From Parapedobacter composti (GTDB taxonomy: Bacteria > Bacteroidota > Bacteroidia > Sphingobacteriales > Sphingobacteriaceae), in NCBI RefSeq assembly GCF_900112315.1, contig NZ_FOLL01000014.1, positions 62,001-126,000 of the forward strand: 64,000 nucleotides of DNA. The letters are read 5' to 3'. The position numbers were made by a program, and so were the translations under genes. This document shows, piece after piece, positions 48,690-57,738 of the stretch (positions are counted from its first letter, which is position 1; each line of letters begins with the position of its first letter). The notes below the pieces were generated by a model. It was given only the letters and a program-made list of their open reading frames with translations. It searched no databases and had not been told where the DNA came from.

Positions 48690-48880
48690 TCGCAAGACCA
48701 ATTTTCATCACAGTGCTCATGGAAACCTGTGAAGTGTCCTAACGTCACGGATAGCCACAAGTATCGGGAAAGTTTCATTGCCGTTTTATATCCATAGCAT
48801 TTACAACAGAGACATATCGCATCATAATCACAAAACTGCCTTCACGTGAAGTACTTCGGAGTCAATAACGTGTCAGCATA

Positions 48881-48921
48881 CCGGTAAGGATGGCCTTTTT
48901 CCTGGCGGCTATCCTTACCGG
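48881..48921 (-). terminator. Hairpin terminator after the SusD gene
   Basis: CCGGTAAGGAT pairs perfectly with ATCCTTACCGG (11 bp), extended by four more pairs including one wobble, with an 11-base loop. It lies 34 bp beyond the SusD stop on the minus strand. Between it and the GH43 start (48690-48880) I see only an overlapping palindrome pair at 48840-48857 and no clear promoter. Confidence 0.65.
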
Positions 48922-48955
48922 TTTGGAGATTTTGGTCGCCACAGCGCCAGATCTG

Positions 48956-50932
48956 TTAATCATAATGCGGATTTTGGTAAGCCCGCTTTTCTTCAGGACT
49001 CATTTCCAAAGCGTCGAGCTGACCTTGTGGTATAGGGCGCAGGTAGTGATGCGGCTGCATATTGCGCGTCACCGTTTGCGGGGTATGATCGCCAAATTCA
49101 GTACCGCAAATCTCGTAGGTGCCGGCGAGCTCATTCCACTTTTGTGTACGGATAAGGTCATACCAACGATACCCTTCGCCGAAATATTCGCGCGAACGTT
49201 CGGCCAGTATATAATTGATATCTATCGTTGCCGGCGTAGCAGCGATCATCGCTGCGCTGTTATCTTCGATTTTTTCGACATCTCCAGCATTGTGCCAACG
49301 CCACTTGCCGGCTCGTGCCCGAATCACATTAATGAGGTCGCGTGCACTTTTACCCGCCACCGTGGCTGCCCCCTTCACCGCCGCCTCAGCCGCTACGAAG
49401 TAAAGTTCCGAAAATTTTGCAATCTTGAACGGACGTGTACTGGTGGCATTGGGTTCTCCCAATCCGCTGCCGTTATCTGTTCGATAAACGCCCATTTTCC
49501 AAAGCCCTGGATATACCCTGCGGCCTATGCCACGCGGGGAAATAACGAAATCCGCCCGGCCGGGTAACACACCCGCCCCTACTCCGGGATAAGCCTTACC
49601 GGGAAAATTTCCTCCGGAAGGATACACAATGTTGGCCGCTTGCGATTCGTCGTCCAGAAACGTCAAAACAGGTTCGCCCGGATAAATCGGCATATCATTC
49701 GCGTTGTACAGAACGGCATTGGGTGTTCCGCCCTTAGGCCAGTTTCCGCGGTAAACGGTGGTGAATGTACCATCGTATCGCGAATCAAAGGTTTTGTCTG
49801 CAAAGGTATGCTGTATCGCACCGATCGTTGGGGCTATGCGTGTCCAGGGCCGTCCCAGCGCCTGGACCGCTTCGCGCTGCACTGAACTCACGCCTCCGGT
49901 TCCGTCCGGATTTGCCGCACTTCTTATCTCGGTATAATTCCATGTGACCATCCAGATGGCCGAATTTCGGGGAGCCCCCTCCGAATCGAAGCAATTTATG
50001 CATGCTCCGTTGTAAAATTCGCTTTCCTGCGTGCGGTCGGCATACAAAAGCATTTCCTTGTTCCGATCGTTACCGCCCACGTGCAGGTCGTAAAAGGTCT
50101 CTTCCAGCCCAAATGGACCCGGGTCATCAATGGCCTGGGTAGCAATATTATAGGCCTGCTGAAAATACCATTGCGCATTATGCCCATCCGGGTCGGTGCG
50201 GGCGGTTTCTGGATAAGTCGGAATGTTATTTGGGTTTTCCAACCACCAGGCATAGGTCAGGTAAGCCTTTGCCAGGTATAGGCGGGCAAGCGTTTTGGTA
50301 GCGCCGCCGGTTACTCGTGGTTCAACGGGCAAATCGTTCACCGCCGCCAGCAAGTCGGGAAATATCGCCCGGGTATAAACTTCGGGCACGGTGTTTCTCA
50401 CCGAAGTGGTCGATGCACTGGTATTAAACCTTAGCTCTCCTGCACCCAGATCCAACGGCACCCCGCCAAACGTCTGCACCAGGAGGAAGTAGTCAAATGC
50501 GCGGAAGAACCGGGCTTCCGCAATCAATGCTGCCGAAATGGTTCCTACAGATTCTGCATTTTCAATAATGCCGTTGGCGGTATTAATATTGTTGAAAGCT
50601 ACGCCCCAGATGGCGTCACTGCGGCTGTTTTCGGATGTAAGCTGGATTCCACCATCAAAATCCACCGACCTGAAATTACCATCGTTCCCACTTTGGCCCC
50701 AGGTGTATTCATCGGTACCAGACTCCAGACTCGCATAGTAGTAAGGCTGCCCATAAATCCAGCGCAGGTGGGCATACATGGCTGTCAATCCACCATAAAC
50801 CCCTTTTTCTGTCCTGAAAAAAGCGGGCTCAAAAATATGGCGCGGTTGCTCGTCCAATATCTTGGAACACGACACCGTGTACAACGTCATCAACGTTATT
50901 GCGAGATAAGATATTACATTTATCCGTTTCAT
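48956..50932 (-). CDS. SusD/RagB-family lipoprotein of the LacI-controlled pair
   Basis: 658 residues, lipobox YTVSC (Cys22), followed by the usual KILDEQPRHIFEPAFFRTEKGVYGGLTAMYAHLRW. Further hallmarks: AEARFFRAFDYFLLVQTFGGVPL, FSELYFVAAEAAVKGA, and a C-terminal AERSREYFGEGYRWYDLIRTQKW block; it ends NPHYD. It starts 11 bp after its SusC. The pair is separate from the HTCS-linked tandem, with a different promoter architecture, suggesting a distinct ligand such as short or acidic xylo-oligosaccharides (inference). Confidence 0.94.
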   Translation of the reverse strand: MKRINVISYLAITLMTLYTVSCSKILDEQPRHIFEPAFFRTEKGVYGGLTAMYAHLRWIYGQPYYYASLESGTDEYTWGQSGNDGNFRSVDFDGGIQLTSENSRSDAIWGVAFNNINTANGIIENAESVGTISAALIAEARFFRAFDYFLLVQTFGGVPLDLGAGELRFNTSASTTSVRNTVPEVYTRAIFPDLLAAVNDLPVEPRVTGGATKTLARLYLAKAYLTYAWWLENPNNIPTYPETARTDPDGHNAQWYFQQAYNIATQAIDDPGPFGLEETFYDLHVGGNDRNKEMLLYADRTQESEFYNGACINCFDSEGAPRNSAIWMVTWNYTEIRSAANPDGTGGVSSVQREAVQALGRPWTRIAPTIGAIQHTFADKTFDSRYDGTFTTVYRGNWPKGGTPNAVLYNANDMPIYPGEPVLTFLDDESQAANIVYPSGGNFPGKAYPGVGAGVLPGRADFVISPRGIGRRVYPGLWKMGVYRTDNGSGLGEPNATSTRPFKIAKFSELYFVAAEAAVKGAATVAGKSARDLINVIRARAGKWRWHNAGDVEKIEDNSAAMIAATPATIDINYILAERSREYFGEGYRWYDLIRTQKWNELAGTYEICGTEFGDHTPQTVTRNMQPHHYLRPIPQGQLDALEMSPEEKRAYQNPHYD

Positions 50933-50943
50933 AGTCTATTCAT

Positions 50944-53900
50944 TTAAAATGTAAGGTTAACACCAAACAAGAAATTCCGCGTAGAAGGCGTATTCGTACC
51001 CAGGGTCAAAATGCGTCTCCGGCTTTCAGAAAGATTAACGGCCGCATTTTCGTTACCAAAAGAATTCGTTTCCGGATCCATGCCAGACTCCCGATGATAA
51101 GGCGAAAACATTACAAACGGATTCTGCGCAGTGGCGTACACCCGAAGGTTGATGCCCGCCCGCTTGAATTGGCTGAAATCATAGCCCAGCGTGATGGTCC
51201 GTATCTTCAGATACGATGCATCGAAGTATCCCATTGTACTCATGTACTTCAGGTTATCGCCGGACCTGATGCTCTCAGGGTTGGGATACTTGGCGTCCGT
51301 GTTTTCCGGCGTCCAGTAATCCACCTTAACGTTGCCGTTCCGTCCGTTCAGCAAATTCAGGTATCCCCCCGATCCATAAATGGTGCTATTGAGAATCCCA
51401 CCGCTTTTGAAGATACCCACCGCACTCAGGTCAAATCCTTTGTAAGCTACACGGGTATTAAAGCCTCCCTGGAAATTGGGCTCCAGGCTGATAACCTGCC
51501 TATCATAGTTCTCATGGATTGCACGTGTAGGCACGCCGTTGGCGTCATAATCTCCGGTATATTCCACCTTGATCATGCCCAGCGTGTTCTCGCCCGGTTC
51601 CAGAATCTCGCGGTGAGGATCGCCCTCCTGCCAAAGCCCTATCCGTTTGAAATCATAGATAACATCAATCGGATGCCCTACAAACCACCAGTTATCTATG
51701 TTCCTATCGGTTCCCGAAGCCAGTGCTACCAACCTATTACGGTTGGCATACAGGTTAATGCCTGCTTCCCAGGTCCAACCGTTGTGATTATCCAGAATAA
51801 TGCCGTTAAGCGCAAGTTCGATACCTTTATTCTGCGTACGTCCCACGTTTTCCGTTATGGAGCTCACGCCCGAAGTCGGAGGCAGCCCTTTATTTAACAA
51901 AAGATCCTCGGTCTTCGTGATGTAATATTCCACGGTGCCCGACAGGCGCTGATTCAGCAGCGAAAAGTCCAATCCGAAGTTCGCTGTATTGGAGAATTCC
52001 CATCCCAGATGCGGGCTTGGCAGCTGGTTCACCAAATTTCCGACGGCATATTGGCTTCCAAAGTTATATGGCCTGGTATCCAAACGGCCGAGTGTAGCGT
52101 AGGGGTTAACGGCCTGGTTGGAGGTCTGTCCCCAGCCTACACGAAGCTTCAGCATATTGATTGCGCTGATACCCTGCATAAATGACTCCTGCGCTATGTT
52201 CCATCCCACAGACACCGCAGGGTAGGTATGCCATTTATGCCCTGGAGCAAGCCGCGAAGAGCCGTCAGAACGTAAAGTAGCCGTAACCATATATCGGTCG
52301 TCATAAGAGTACATGATACGCCCCATGTAGGACATCAGGCCCCATACTTCATACCACTGGTCGCCGGGAGGAATCGTAATTTCTCCGGTAGCCTGGCCCA
52401 GGTTATAAAACTGAAAGTGGTCTGCCGGGATGCCAGTAGCTGCAATGCGCGACCTGTTCATCCTATTTTGCTCCGCCGAATACAAGGCCACCACATTCAG
52501 ATTATGGACACCACCAAAGGTGCGGTCATAGGTCAACAGGTTTTCTACAAGCCAGTGATATGTATGCTGATTACTGATCGACGCGGAGGATATCGTTGTC
52601 GGATTAGTACTCGTTATCCCCTCGCCGGTATACGCCCCTCCATTGCTCTGCCGATAGTCTAACCCGATGTTGACACGGTATTTCAGCCCTTCAATCCACG
52701 GTATATCCACCTGACCGTACAGCGAATTAAAACTGGCAAATGCCCGGGTTTCACTTAACCACTGGTCCCGCAAATTTTCTACAATATCCCTTGAGTAAAC
52801 CCATGGCTCATCTATGGATGATCGCACGGTTCGCTTCCATGAACCATCCTCGTTGAACGGATTTGCCAGAGGTGATATTCTAAGCAGGTTTCCTGCGTTC
52901 ACCTGAGTGCCTTCCGTGTAGTTAAAGTTATTATTCGTAGTGATGCCGAAACGGAAATACCTGCCGACTTCCTGATCAACGCTGCCCCGCAGAGCATAGC
53001 GGCTGAATTGCTGAGTCGGGATGACGGCCTGATCAAGTAAGTAACCACCGCCGAAGGCATAGTTGCCCCGTTCCGTGCCACTGGAAATGCTAACGTCATG
53101 ACTGGTCATGGTAGCTGTTCGGTACAACAAGTCCTGCCAATCGGTATCTACATCTTCCGCTTCATCCTGGCCGTATGTGTTGTACGGCACATTCAACTGT
53201 CGGAGTTTCACCATGTCAGGCCCGGTCATCATCGGAAATTTGCCGAATACATTTTTTATGCCGGTGAAGCTATTATAGTTTACCCGGGCCTGCTGGCCCA
53301 TTTGCCCCCGATTGGTCGTAACCAATATGACACCATTGGCGCCACGCGAACCATAAATGGCTGTCGCGGAGGCATCCTTCAGGATATCGATGCTTTTGAT
53401 ATCATTAGGGTTGATGTCATTTAGGGAACCCACAAAGGGAATTCCGTCCAGCACTATCAACGGATCATTGCTGGCCGTCAGCGACCGCGAACCGCGTATG
53501 CGAATCTGCATGGTGCCGCCCGGTTGCGATGAAGTTTGTGTAAGCTCCACCCCCGGCAAACGTCCTTGCAGGGCCTGCGAGAAATTGGCCGATTGCACTT
53601 CACGAAGCATATCTCCACTTATCGAAGCAACAGAACCCGTTACGGCTTCCCGCCGTTGGGTACCGTACCCCACCACAACAACTTCATCCAGCGCACTCGT
53701 TGTGGTCATCAGTGTTACAGTAAGGTGCTGATTCGCTTGGTCAACTTTAATCCGCTGTTCTTCATACCCAATGAAGCCAAAGACCAGCATACTGTTTACC
53801 GGCACACGGATAGAAAACCGGCCTTCTTCATCGGTTGATGTGCTCACGCCGCCGTCTTCCGTTCTTATGGATACGCCACTCAACACTTCGCCGTTACCGC

Positions 53901-54036
53901 TTCTTACCGTACCGGACACCTGCACGTCAGTTTGGGCCAGGGCAAACAAGGAAAGAAACGAAAAAAGCAGTAATAGGCCTGCGCCTATGGGGTTGCCCAT
54001 CTGCCGCCGCAAGCCCGGTTTGTATACGCTTATCAT
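50944..54036 (-). CDS. SusC-family TonB-dependent transporter, LacI-controlled
   Basis: 1030 residues: signal peptide (ALAQ), carboxypeptidase-like domain (~38-115, VSGTVRSGNGEVLSGVSIRTEDG), TonB box region (ALDEVVVVGYGTQRREAVTGSV), plug (DASATAIYGSRGANGVILVTTNRG) and a barrel ending RNFLFGVNLTF. No STN domain, so not sigma-regulated. It is divergent from a LacI regulator and shares with it a 260-bp region carrying both operator types. The neighbouring GH67 and GH115 suggest that it imports glucuronoxylo-oligosaccharides. Confidence 0.95.
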   Translation of the reverse strand: MISVYKPGLRRQMGNPIGAGLLLLFSFLSLFALAQTDVQVSGTVRSGNGEVLSGVSIRTEDGGVSTSTDEEGRFSIRVPVNSMLVFGFIGYEEQRIKVDQANQHLTVTLMTTTSALDEVVVVGYGTQRREAVTGSVASISGDMLREVQSANFSQALQGRLPGVELTQTSSQPGGTMQIRIRGSRSLTASNDPLIVLDGIPFVGSLNDINPNDIKSIDILKDASATAIYGSRGANGVILVTTNRGQMGQQARVNYNSFTGIKNVFGKFPMMTGPDMVKLRQLNVPYNTYGQDEAEDVDTDWQDLLYRTATMTSHDVSISSGTERGNYAFGGGYLLDQAVIPTQQFSRYALRGSVDQEVGRYFRFGITTNNNFNYTEGTQVNAGNLLRISPLANPFNEDGSWKRTVRSSIDEPWVYSRDIVENLRDQWLSETRAFASFNSLYGQVDIPWIEGLKYRVNIGLDYRQSNGGAYTGEGITSTNPTTISSASISNQHTYHWLVENLLTYDRTFGGVHNLNVVALYSAEQNRMNRSRIAATGIPADHFQFYNLGQATGEITIPPGDQWYEVWGLMSYMGRIMYSYDDRYMVTATLRSDGSSRLAPGHKWHTYPAVSVGWNIAQESFMQGISAINMLKLRVGWGQTSNQAVNPYATLGRLDTRPYNFGSQYAVGNLVNQLPSPHLGWEFSNTANFGLDFSLLNQRLSGTVEYYITKTEDLLLNKGLPPTSGVSSITENVGRTQNKGIELALNGIILDNHNGWTWEAGINLYANRNRLVALASGTDRNIDNWWFVGHPIDVIYDFKRIGLWQEGDPHREILEPGENTLGMIKVEYTGDYDANGVPTRAIHENYDRQVISLEPNFQGGFNTRVAYKGFDLSAVGIFKSGGILNSTIYGSGGYLNLLNGRNGNVKVDYWTPENTDAKYPNPESIRSGDNLKYMSTMGYFDASYLKIRTITLGYDFSQFKRAGINLRVYATAQNPFVMFSPYHRESGMDPETNSFGNENAAVNLSESRRRILTLGTNTPSTRNFLFGVNLTF

Positions 54037-54091
54037 ACTGAAGGATTTATTGGTTATTAATATAGTTAATTATCCTATTTCAATTAACCAA

Positions 54092-54107
54092 ATTCCAACG
54101 TTGGCAT
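54092..54107. promoter_or_regulatory. LacI-type operator B (SusC leader)
   Basis: ATTCCAACGTTGGCAT, with the perfect CCAACGTTGG core. It lies 55 bp upstream of the SusC ATG, inside the predicted leader, the same place as at 21661. Confidence 0.7.
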
Positions 54108-54195
54108 AAATTTCCTTAACAGGAGCCTTTCCAGTGATGCCGATGCAAAATCACGGATAAGGTTTATAATGTCCACATGGACTTTGGTTACTTTT

Positions 54196-54203
54196 CAAAG
54201 GTA
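54196..54203 (-). promoter_or_regulatory. -7 element of the LacI-linked SusC/D operon
   Basis: Minus strand TACCTTTG is a perfect TAnnTTTG; operator A begins 24 bp upstream and occupies the -33 zone. The expected transcript start is near 54190. Confidence 0.6.
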
Positions 54204-54227
54204 AAACTATAAACAAAAAATTAAATA

Positions 54228-54241
54228 TGCAACCGATTGCA
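54228..54241. promoter_or_regulatory. LacI-type operator A (SusC/LacI intergenic region)
   Basis: TGCAACCGATTGCA, identical over 14 bases to 21762-21775. It lies 55 bp before the LacI start codon and overlaps the SusC -33 region, so it could serve both directions. Confidence 0.7.
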
Positions 54242-54296
54242 TAATTTTTTTTTAATTTAGCGGAACCATTTATTAAAACCGTATTGGCTCCATATC

Positions 54297-55361
54297 ATGA
54301 GTGCTGCAAATAACAACGAAAAGGAAGTAACCATATATGATATTGCCGCGGCCCTCAACATATCGGCCGCTACCGTGAGCCGGGGGCTCAAGAACCACCC
54401 TGCCATCAGGCAAACTACCAAGGACAGGATCTTTGCCCAGGCCGAACGCATGGGATACCGGTTCAATACGTTCGCCCGCAACCTGAGGACGAAGCGCACG
54501 TATACCATCGGTGTAATTGTTCCCCGATTGAACAGCATGTTTATGTCGGACGTATTGGCGGGTATGGAAAAAATATCCAATGAAGCGGGTTATGAACTCA
54601 TCATCAGCCAATCATTGGAAACCATGGAAAAGGAAAAAAAGAATGCCGCCACCATGTTCAATAACCGGGTAGACGGCGTGTTGGTATCACTGGCCTATAC
54701 GACAACGGATATCGACCACTTCAGACGCTTTATTGATAAAAACATCCCGTTAATTTTCTTTGACCGCGCTTTCGAGCACCCCCATTGTCCGAATGTGGTT
54801 ATCGACAACCACAAGGCGGCTTATGAAATGACGACACACCTCATCAGGCAGGGCTGCCGCCGTATTGTCCATATCGCCGGGCACCTTAACCGGGACGTAT
54901 ATGCGTTGCGCCTGAAAGGATTCCAAGAAGCGCTTGCCGACAACGGCATAACGTTTGACGAGGACGCCCTCATCGTTAACAACCTCGGTATAGCAGACGG
55001 CGTGCTGGCCGCACAGCATATGCTTTCGCTGCCGGAAAGACCGGATGCTGTATTTGCCGCCAACGACACGTGTGCCGTGGCTTGCATGCAGGAACTGAAG
55101 CGAAATGGCCTACGCGTTCCGGACGATGTGCGCGTCGCCGGATTCAACAACGACCCTATAGCGACCGTGGTGGAACCCAACCTCACTACTATAGATTATA
55201 GGGGCCACGAAATGGGCGAAGTGGCCGCCAAGACCCTGATTAACTTGCTCAATGGCGTAGGCGACCTACAGGCAGCCGCTATTGTATTACGCCATCACTT
55301 GATTATACGGGACTCGACACAACGGAAAAAACTGACGGAACATGAAAATAAGAATAATTAG
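54297..55361 (+). CDS. LacI-family transcriptional regulator (GH67/GH115 operon)
   Basis: 354 residues. The N-terminal HTH (VTIYDIAAALNISAATVSRGLKNHPAIRQTTKDRI, ~9-45) and hinge helix (FARNLRTKRTYTIGVIVPRL) are standard, followed by a periplasmic-binding-protein-like sensor domain (MFSDVLAG-type start, FFDRAF, VVIDNHKAAYEMT, FAANDTCAVACMQELK, VAGFNNDPIATVVEPNLTTI). It heads the plus operon with GH67 (20-bp overlap) and GH115. Adjacent operator A is its most likely target; the effector is probably a xylose- or glucuronate-containing sugar (inference). Confidence 0.94.
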   Translation: MSAANNNEKEVTIYDIAAALNISAATVSRGLKNHPAIRQTTKDRIFAQAERMGYRFNTFARNLRTKRTYTIGVIVPRLNSMFMSDVLAGMEKISNEAGYELIISQSLETMEKEKKNAATMFNNRVDGVLVSLAYTTTDIDHFRRFIDKNIPLIFFDRAFEHPHCPNVVIDNHKAAYEMTTHLIRQGCRRIVHIAGHLNRDVYALRLKGFQEALADNGITFDEDALIVNNLGIADGVLAAQHMLSLPERPDAVFAANDTCAVACMQELKRNGLRVPDDVRVAGFNNDPIATVVEPNLTTIDYRGHEMGEVAAKTLINLLNGVGDLQAAAIVLRHHLIIRDSTQRKKLTEHENKNN

Positions 55362-57507
55362 TCATTGCTTACCGCTGCTATGCGCGTTAATCTTAGGCAT
55401 CGGCCAAAGCCGGGGCCAATCGGGCTATCACCTCTGGCTGGACTATAAACCCTTGAGGGATGAGTTGTCGGTCAGTTATAAAACGCAGCTCGCCGCGCTG
55501 CTCTTTCCCACAACAGATGGAACCGATAGCATCGCCAAACAGGAACTGCTGGATGCGTTCAACGGCTTGTTCGGGCAAGTGCCGGAACAGGTAGATGCCA
55601 TCCGGCAACAGGGCACGTTGGTGGTGGGCACCCCGTCTTCCCTGCCTGCCATGGCACAGGAAACCGTTTTCAGCCATGTAGCGCAGATGGGCCCTGAAGG
55701 TTATGGTATTTACACCGCGACCATCCAGGGAAAACCGGCAACAGCCATCCTGGCCAATACCTCTAAGGGTGTATTATATGGTGCTTATGCCTTCATCCGG
55801 CTGTTACAACGCGGGGCAGACATCGCCAAGGTCGACATCACCAGCCGGCCGAAAGTGAACCTGCGGCTACTTAACCACTGGGATAACCTTGACCGCACCG
55901 TGGAACGGGGCTATGCCGGGTTTTCGTTGTGGGATTGGCATCGGCTCCCGGGTTACCGCGATCCGCGTTATACCGATTATGCCCGGGCAAATGCATCCAT
56001 TGGCATTAATGGCACCGTGCTCAATAACGTAAATGCCAACGCATTAGTGCTCACCCCTGCCTATCTTGAAAAAGCGGCAGCCCTGGCAGATGTGTTCCGG
56101 CCCTACGGTATCAAAGTGTACCTTTCCGCACGTTTCAGTGCCCCGATGGAACTCGGCGGCCTGCCCAATGCGGATCCGCTTGATCCCAACGTAAAGCAAT
56201 GGTGGAAAGAAAAGGTGGCTGAGATATACCGGTATATCCCCGATTTCGGCGGCTTCCTCGTGAAAGCCAATTCAGAAGGCCAGCCCGGCCCACAGAATCA
56301 TGGACGCAGCCACGCCGATGGTGCTAACCTACTGGCCGATGCGCTTAAACCCCATGGCGGCGTGGTCATGTGGCGCGCTTTTGTCTATGAAGATACCGAA
56401 CCGGAGGACCGGGCGAAGCAGGCTTACAATGAATTTGTGCCGCTTGACGGGCTTTTCCATGACAATGTGATCGTTCAGGTCAAAAACGGACCCATTGACT
56501 TCCAGCCCCGTGAGCCGTTCCATCCCCTGTTCGGCGCGATGCCCAAGTCGCAACTCATGATGGAGTTCCAGATTACACAGGAATACCTGGGCTTTGCCAC
56601 GCACCTCGTTTACTTAGGTACGCTTTTCAGTGAAACCCTCCGCGCGGACACGTACTGCAATGGCCCGAATTCTTCTGTGGCGCGGGTAATTGATGGTTCG
56701 CTTACCGGGCAACCCGTAACAGCCATCGCAGGCGTGGCCAATACGGGCACTGCGATTAATTGGACGGGCCATCCGTTCGCGCAGGCCAATTGGTATGCTT
56801 TCGGGCGCCTTGCATGGGACCCCGATGCGGATGCCGGTGACATTGCCGACGATTGGCTGCGCTGCACCTTCGGAAATGACGGCCCGCTGGTCCATGCCTT
56901 GCTGCCCATGATGATGCAATCGCGCGAAGCGGCGGTAAATTACATGACACCCCTGGGACTTCACCACCTGATGGGATGGGACCATCATTATGGGCCCGGC
57001 CCGTGGATTTCGGGCAAACCCCGGGCAGATTGGACATCGGTATACTACCACAAAGCCAGCAAAGACGGCATCGGGTTCGACCGCACGGCATCAGGAAGCG
57101 ATGCGTTATCCCAATATTTCCCCGAAGTGCGTGCATTGTTTGAAAATCCGCAGGAATGCCCGGAAGAATACCTCTTGTGGTTCCATCATCTTCCCTGGGA
57201 TTTCCAGATGCGGTCGGGAGAAACACTATGGGAAGCACTCTGCCGGCGCTATTACGACGGGGTGGCTACCGTGGGCCGTATGCAAGCCACCTGGGAGGGA
57301 CAAAAAGGCCGTGTAAACGAGGCCGTATTCAACGAAGTTCGGGATTTACTGGCTATACAATACCAGGAGGCCGTCCGATGGCGCGATGCCTGTGTGCTGT
57401 ATTTCCAGCAATTTTCCGGCATGCCCATACCCGATGGACTGGGACATCCGGAACATCCATTGGAATATTATGAAAAAATGGAGTTCCATTTTGTGCCGGG
57501 CATATGA
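55342..57507 (+). CDS. GH67 alpha-glucuronidase
   Basis: 721 residues with signal peptide (SRGQSG), overlapping the LacI gene by 20 bp. All parts of GH67 are recognisable: an N-terminal beta domain, the barrel with RLLNHWDNLDRTVERGYAGFSLWDW, DFGGFLVKANSEGQPGP and VMWRAFVYEDTEPEDRAKQAYNEF, then QITQEYLGFATHLVYLG. The C-terminal helical region (HHLMGWDHHYGPGPW) is also present. GH67 removes 4-O-methylglucuronic acid from the non-reducing-end xylose of short xylo-oligosaccharides, here in the periplasm. The family is often cytoplasmic elsewhere, so the export signal matters. No membrane anchor is seen. Confidence 0.96.
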   Translation: MKIRIISHCLPLLCALILGIGQSRGQSGYHLWLDYKPLRDELSVSYKTQLAALLFPTTDGTDSIAKQELLDAFNGLFGQVPEQVDAIRQQGTLVVGTPSSLPAMAQETVFSHVAQMGPEGYGIYTATIQGKPATAILANTSKGVLYGAYAFIRLLQRGADIAKVDITSRPKVNLRLLNHWDNLDRTVERGYAGFSLWDWHRLPGYRDPRYTDYARANASIGINGTVLNNVNANALVLTPAYLEKAAALADVFRPYGIKVYLSARFSAPMELGGLPNADPLDPNVKQWWKEKVAEIYRYIPDFGGFLVKANSEGQPGPQNHGRSHADGANLLADALKPHGGVVMWRAFVYEDTEPEDRAKQAYNEFVPLDGLFHDNVIVQVKNGPIDFQPREPFHPLFGAMPKSQLMMEFQITQEYLGFATHLVYLGTLFSETLRADTYCNGPNSSVARVIDGSLTGQPVTAIAGVANTGTAINWTGHPFAQANWYAFGRLAWDPDADAGDIADDWLRCTFGNDGPLVHALLPMMMQSREAAVNYMTPLGLHHLMGWDHHYGPGPWISGKPRADWTSVYYHKASKDGIGFDRTASGSDALSQYFPEVRALFENPQECPEEYLLWFHHLPWDFQMRSGETLWEALCRRYYDGVATVGRMQATWEGQKGRVNEAVFNEVRDLLAIQYQEAVRWRDACVLYFQQFSGMPIPDGLGHPEHPLEYYEKMEFHFVPGI

Positions 57508-57523
57508 TACGCTCACCAGCGCG

Positions 57524-57586
57524 ATGAAGAGATTACCATTGCTCATCGGTTCACTGGCGTTGGCCGGCACATTGTTCATCGAATAA
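57524..57586 (+). other. 20-codon signal-peptide-like mini-ORF between GH67 and GH115
   Basis: ATG-to-stop frame encoding MKRLPLLIGSLALAGTLFIE, a typical n-region plus hydrophobic core that stops just before a cleavage site. It starts 16 bp after the GH67 stop. The following 57587-57738 contains no continuous coding frame but is GC-rich (CACCCCCGGGGGGCG). It could be the start of a deleted gene, a leader peptide, or chance; I cannot tell. Confidence 0.25.
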
Positions 57587-57738
57587 AAATGGACCGCTGC
57601 ACCCCCGGGGGGCGTCAGCGCCGGGAAAAATTGTGGTCACGGATGGCGGCCGCTGTAAAAGCCAAAGGGCTAAAGGCGGGGTACCGTCAGGGTTACGCTA
57701 AGCATAAACAAGAGATAACTAAAACAAGAACAACACCA

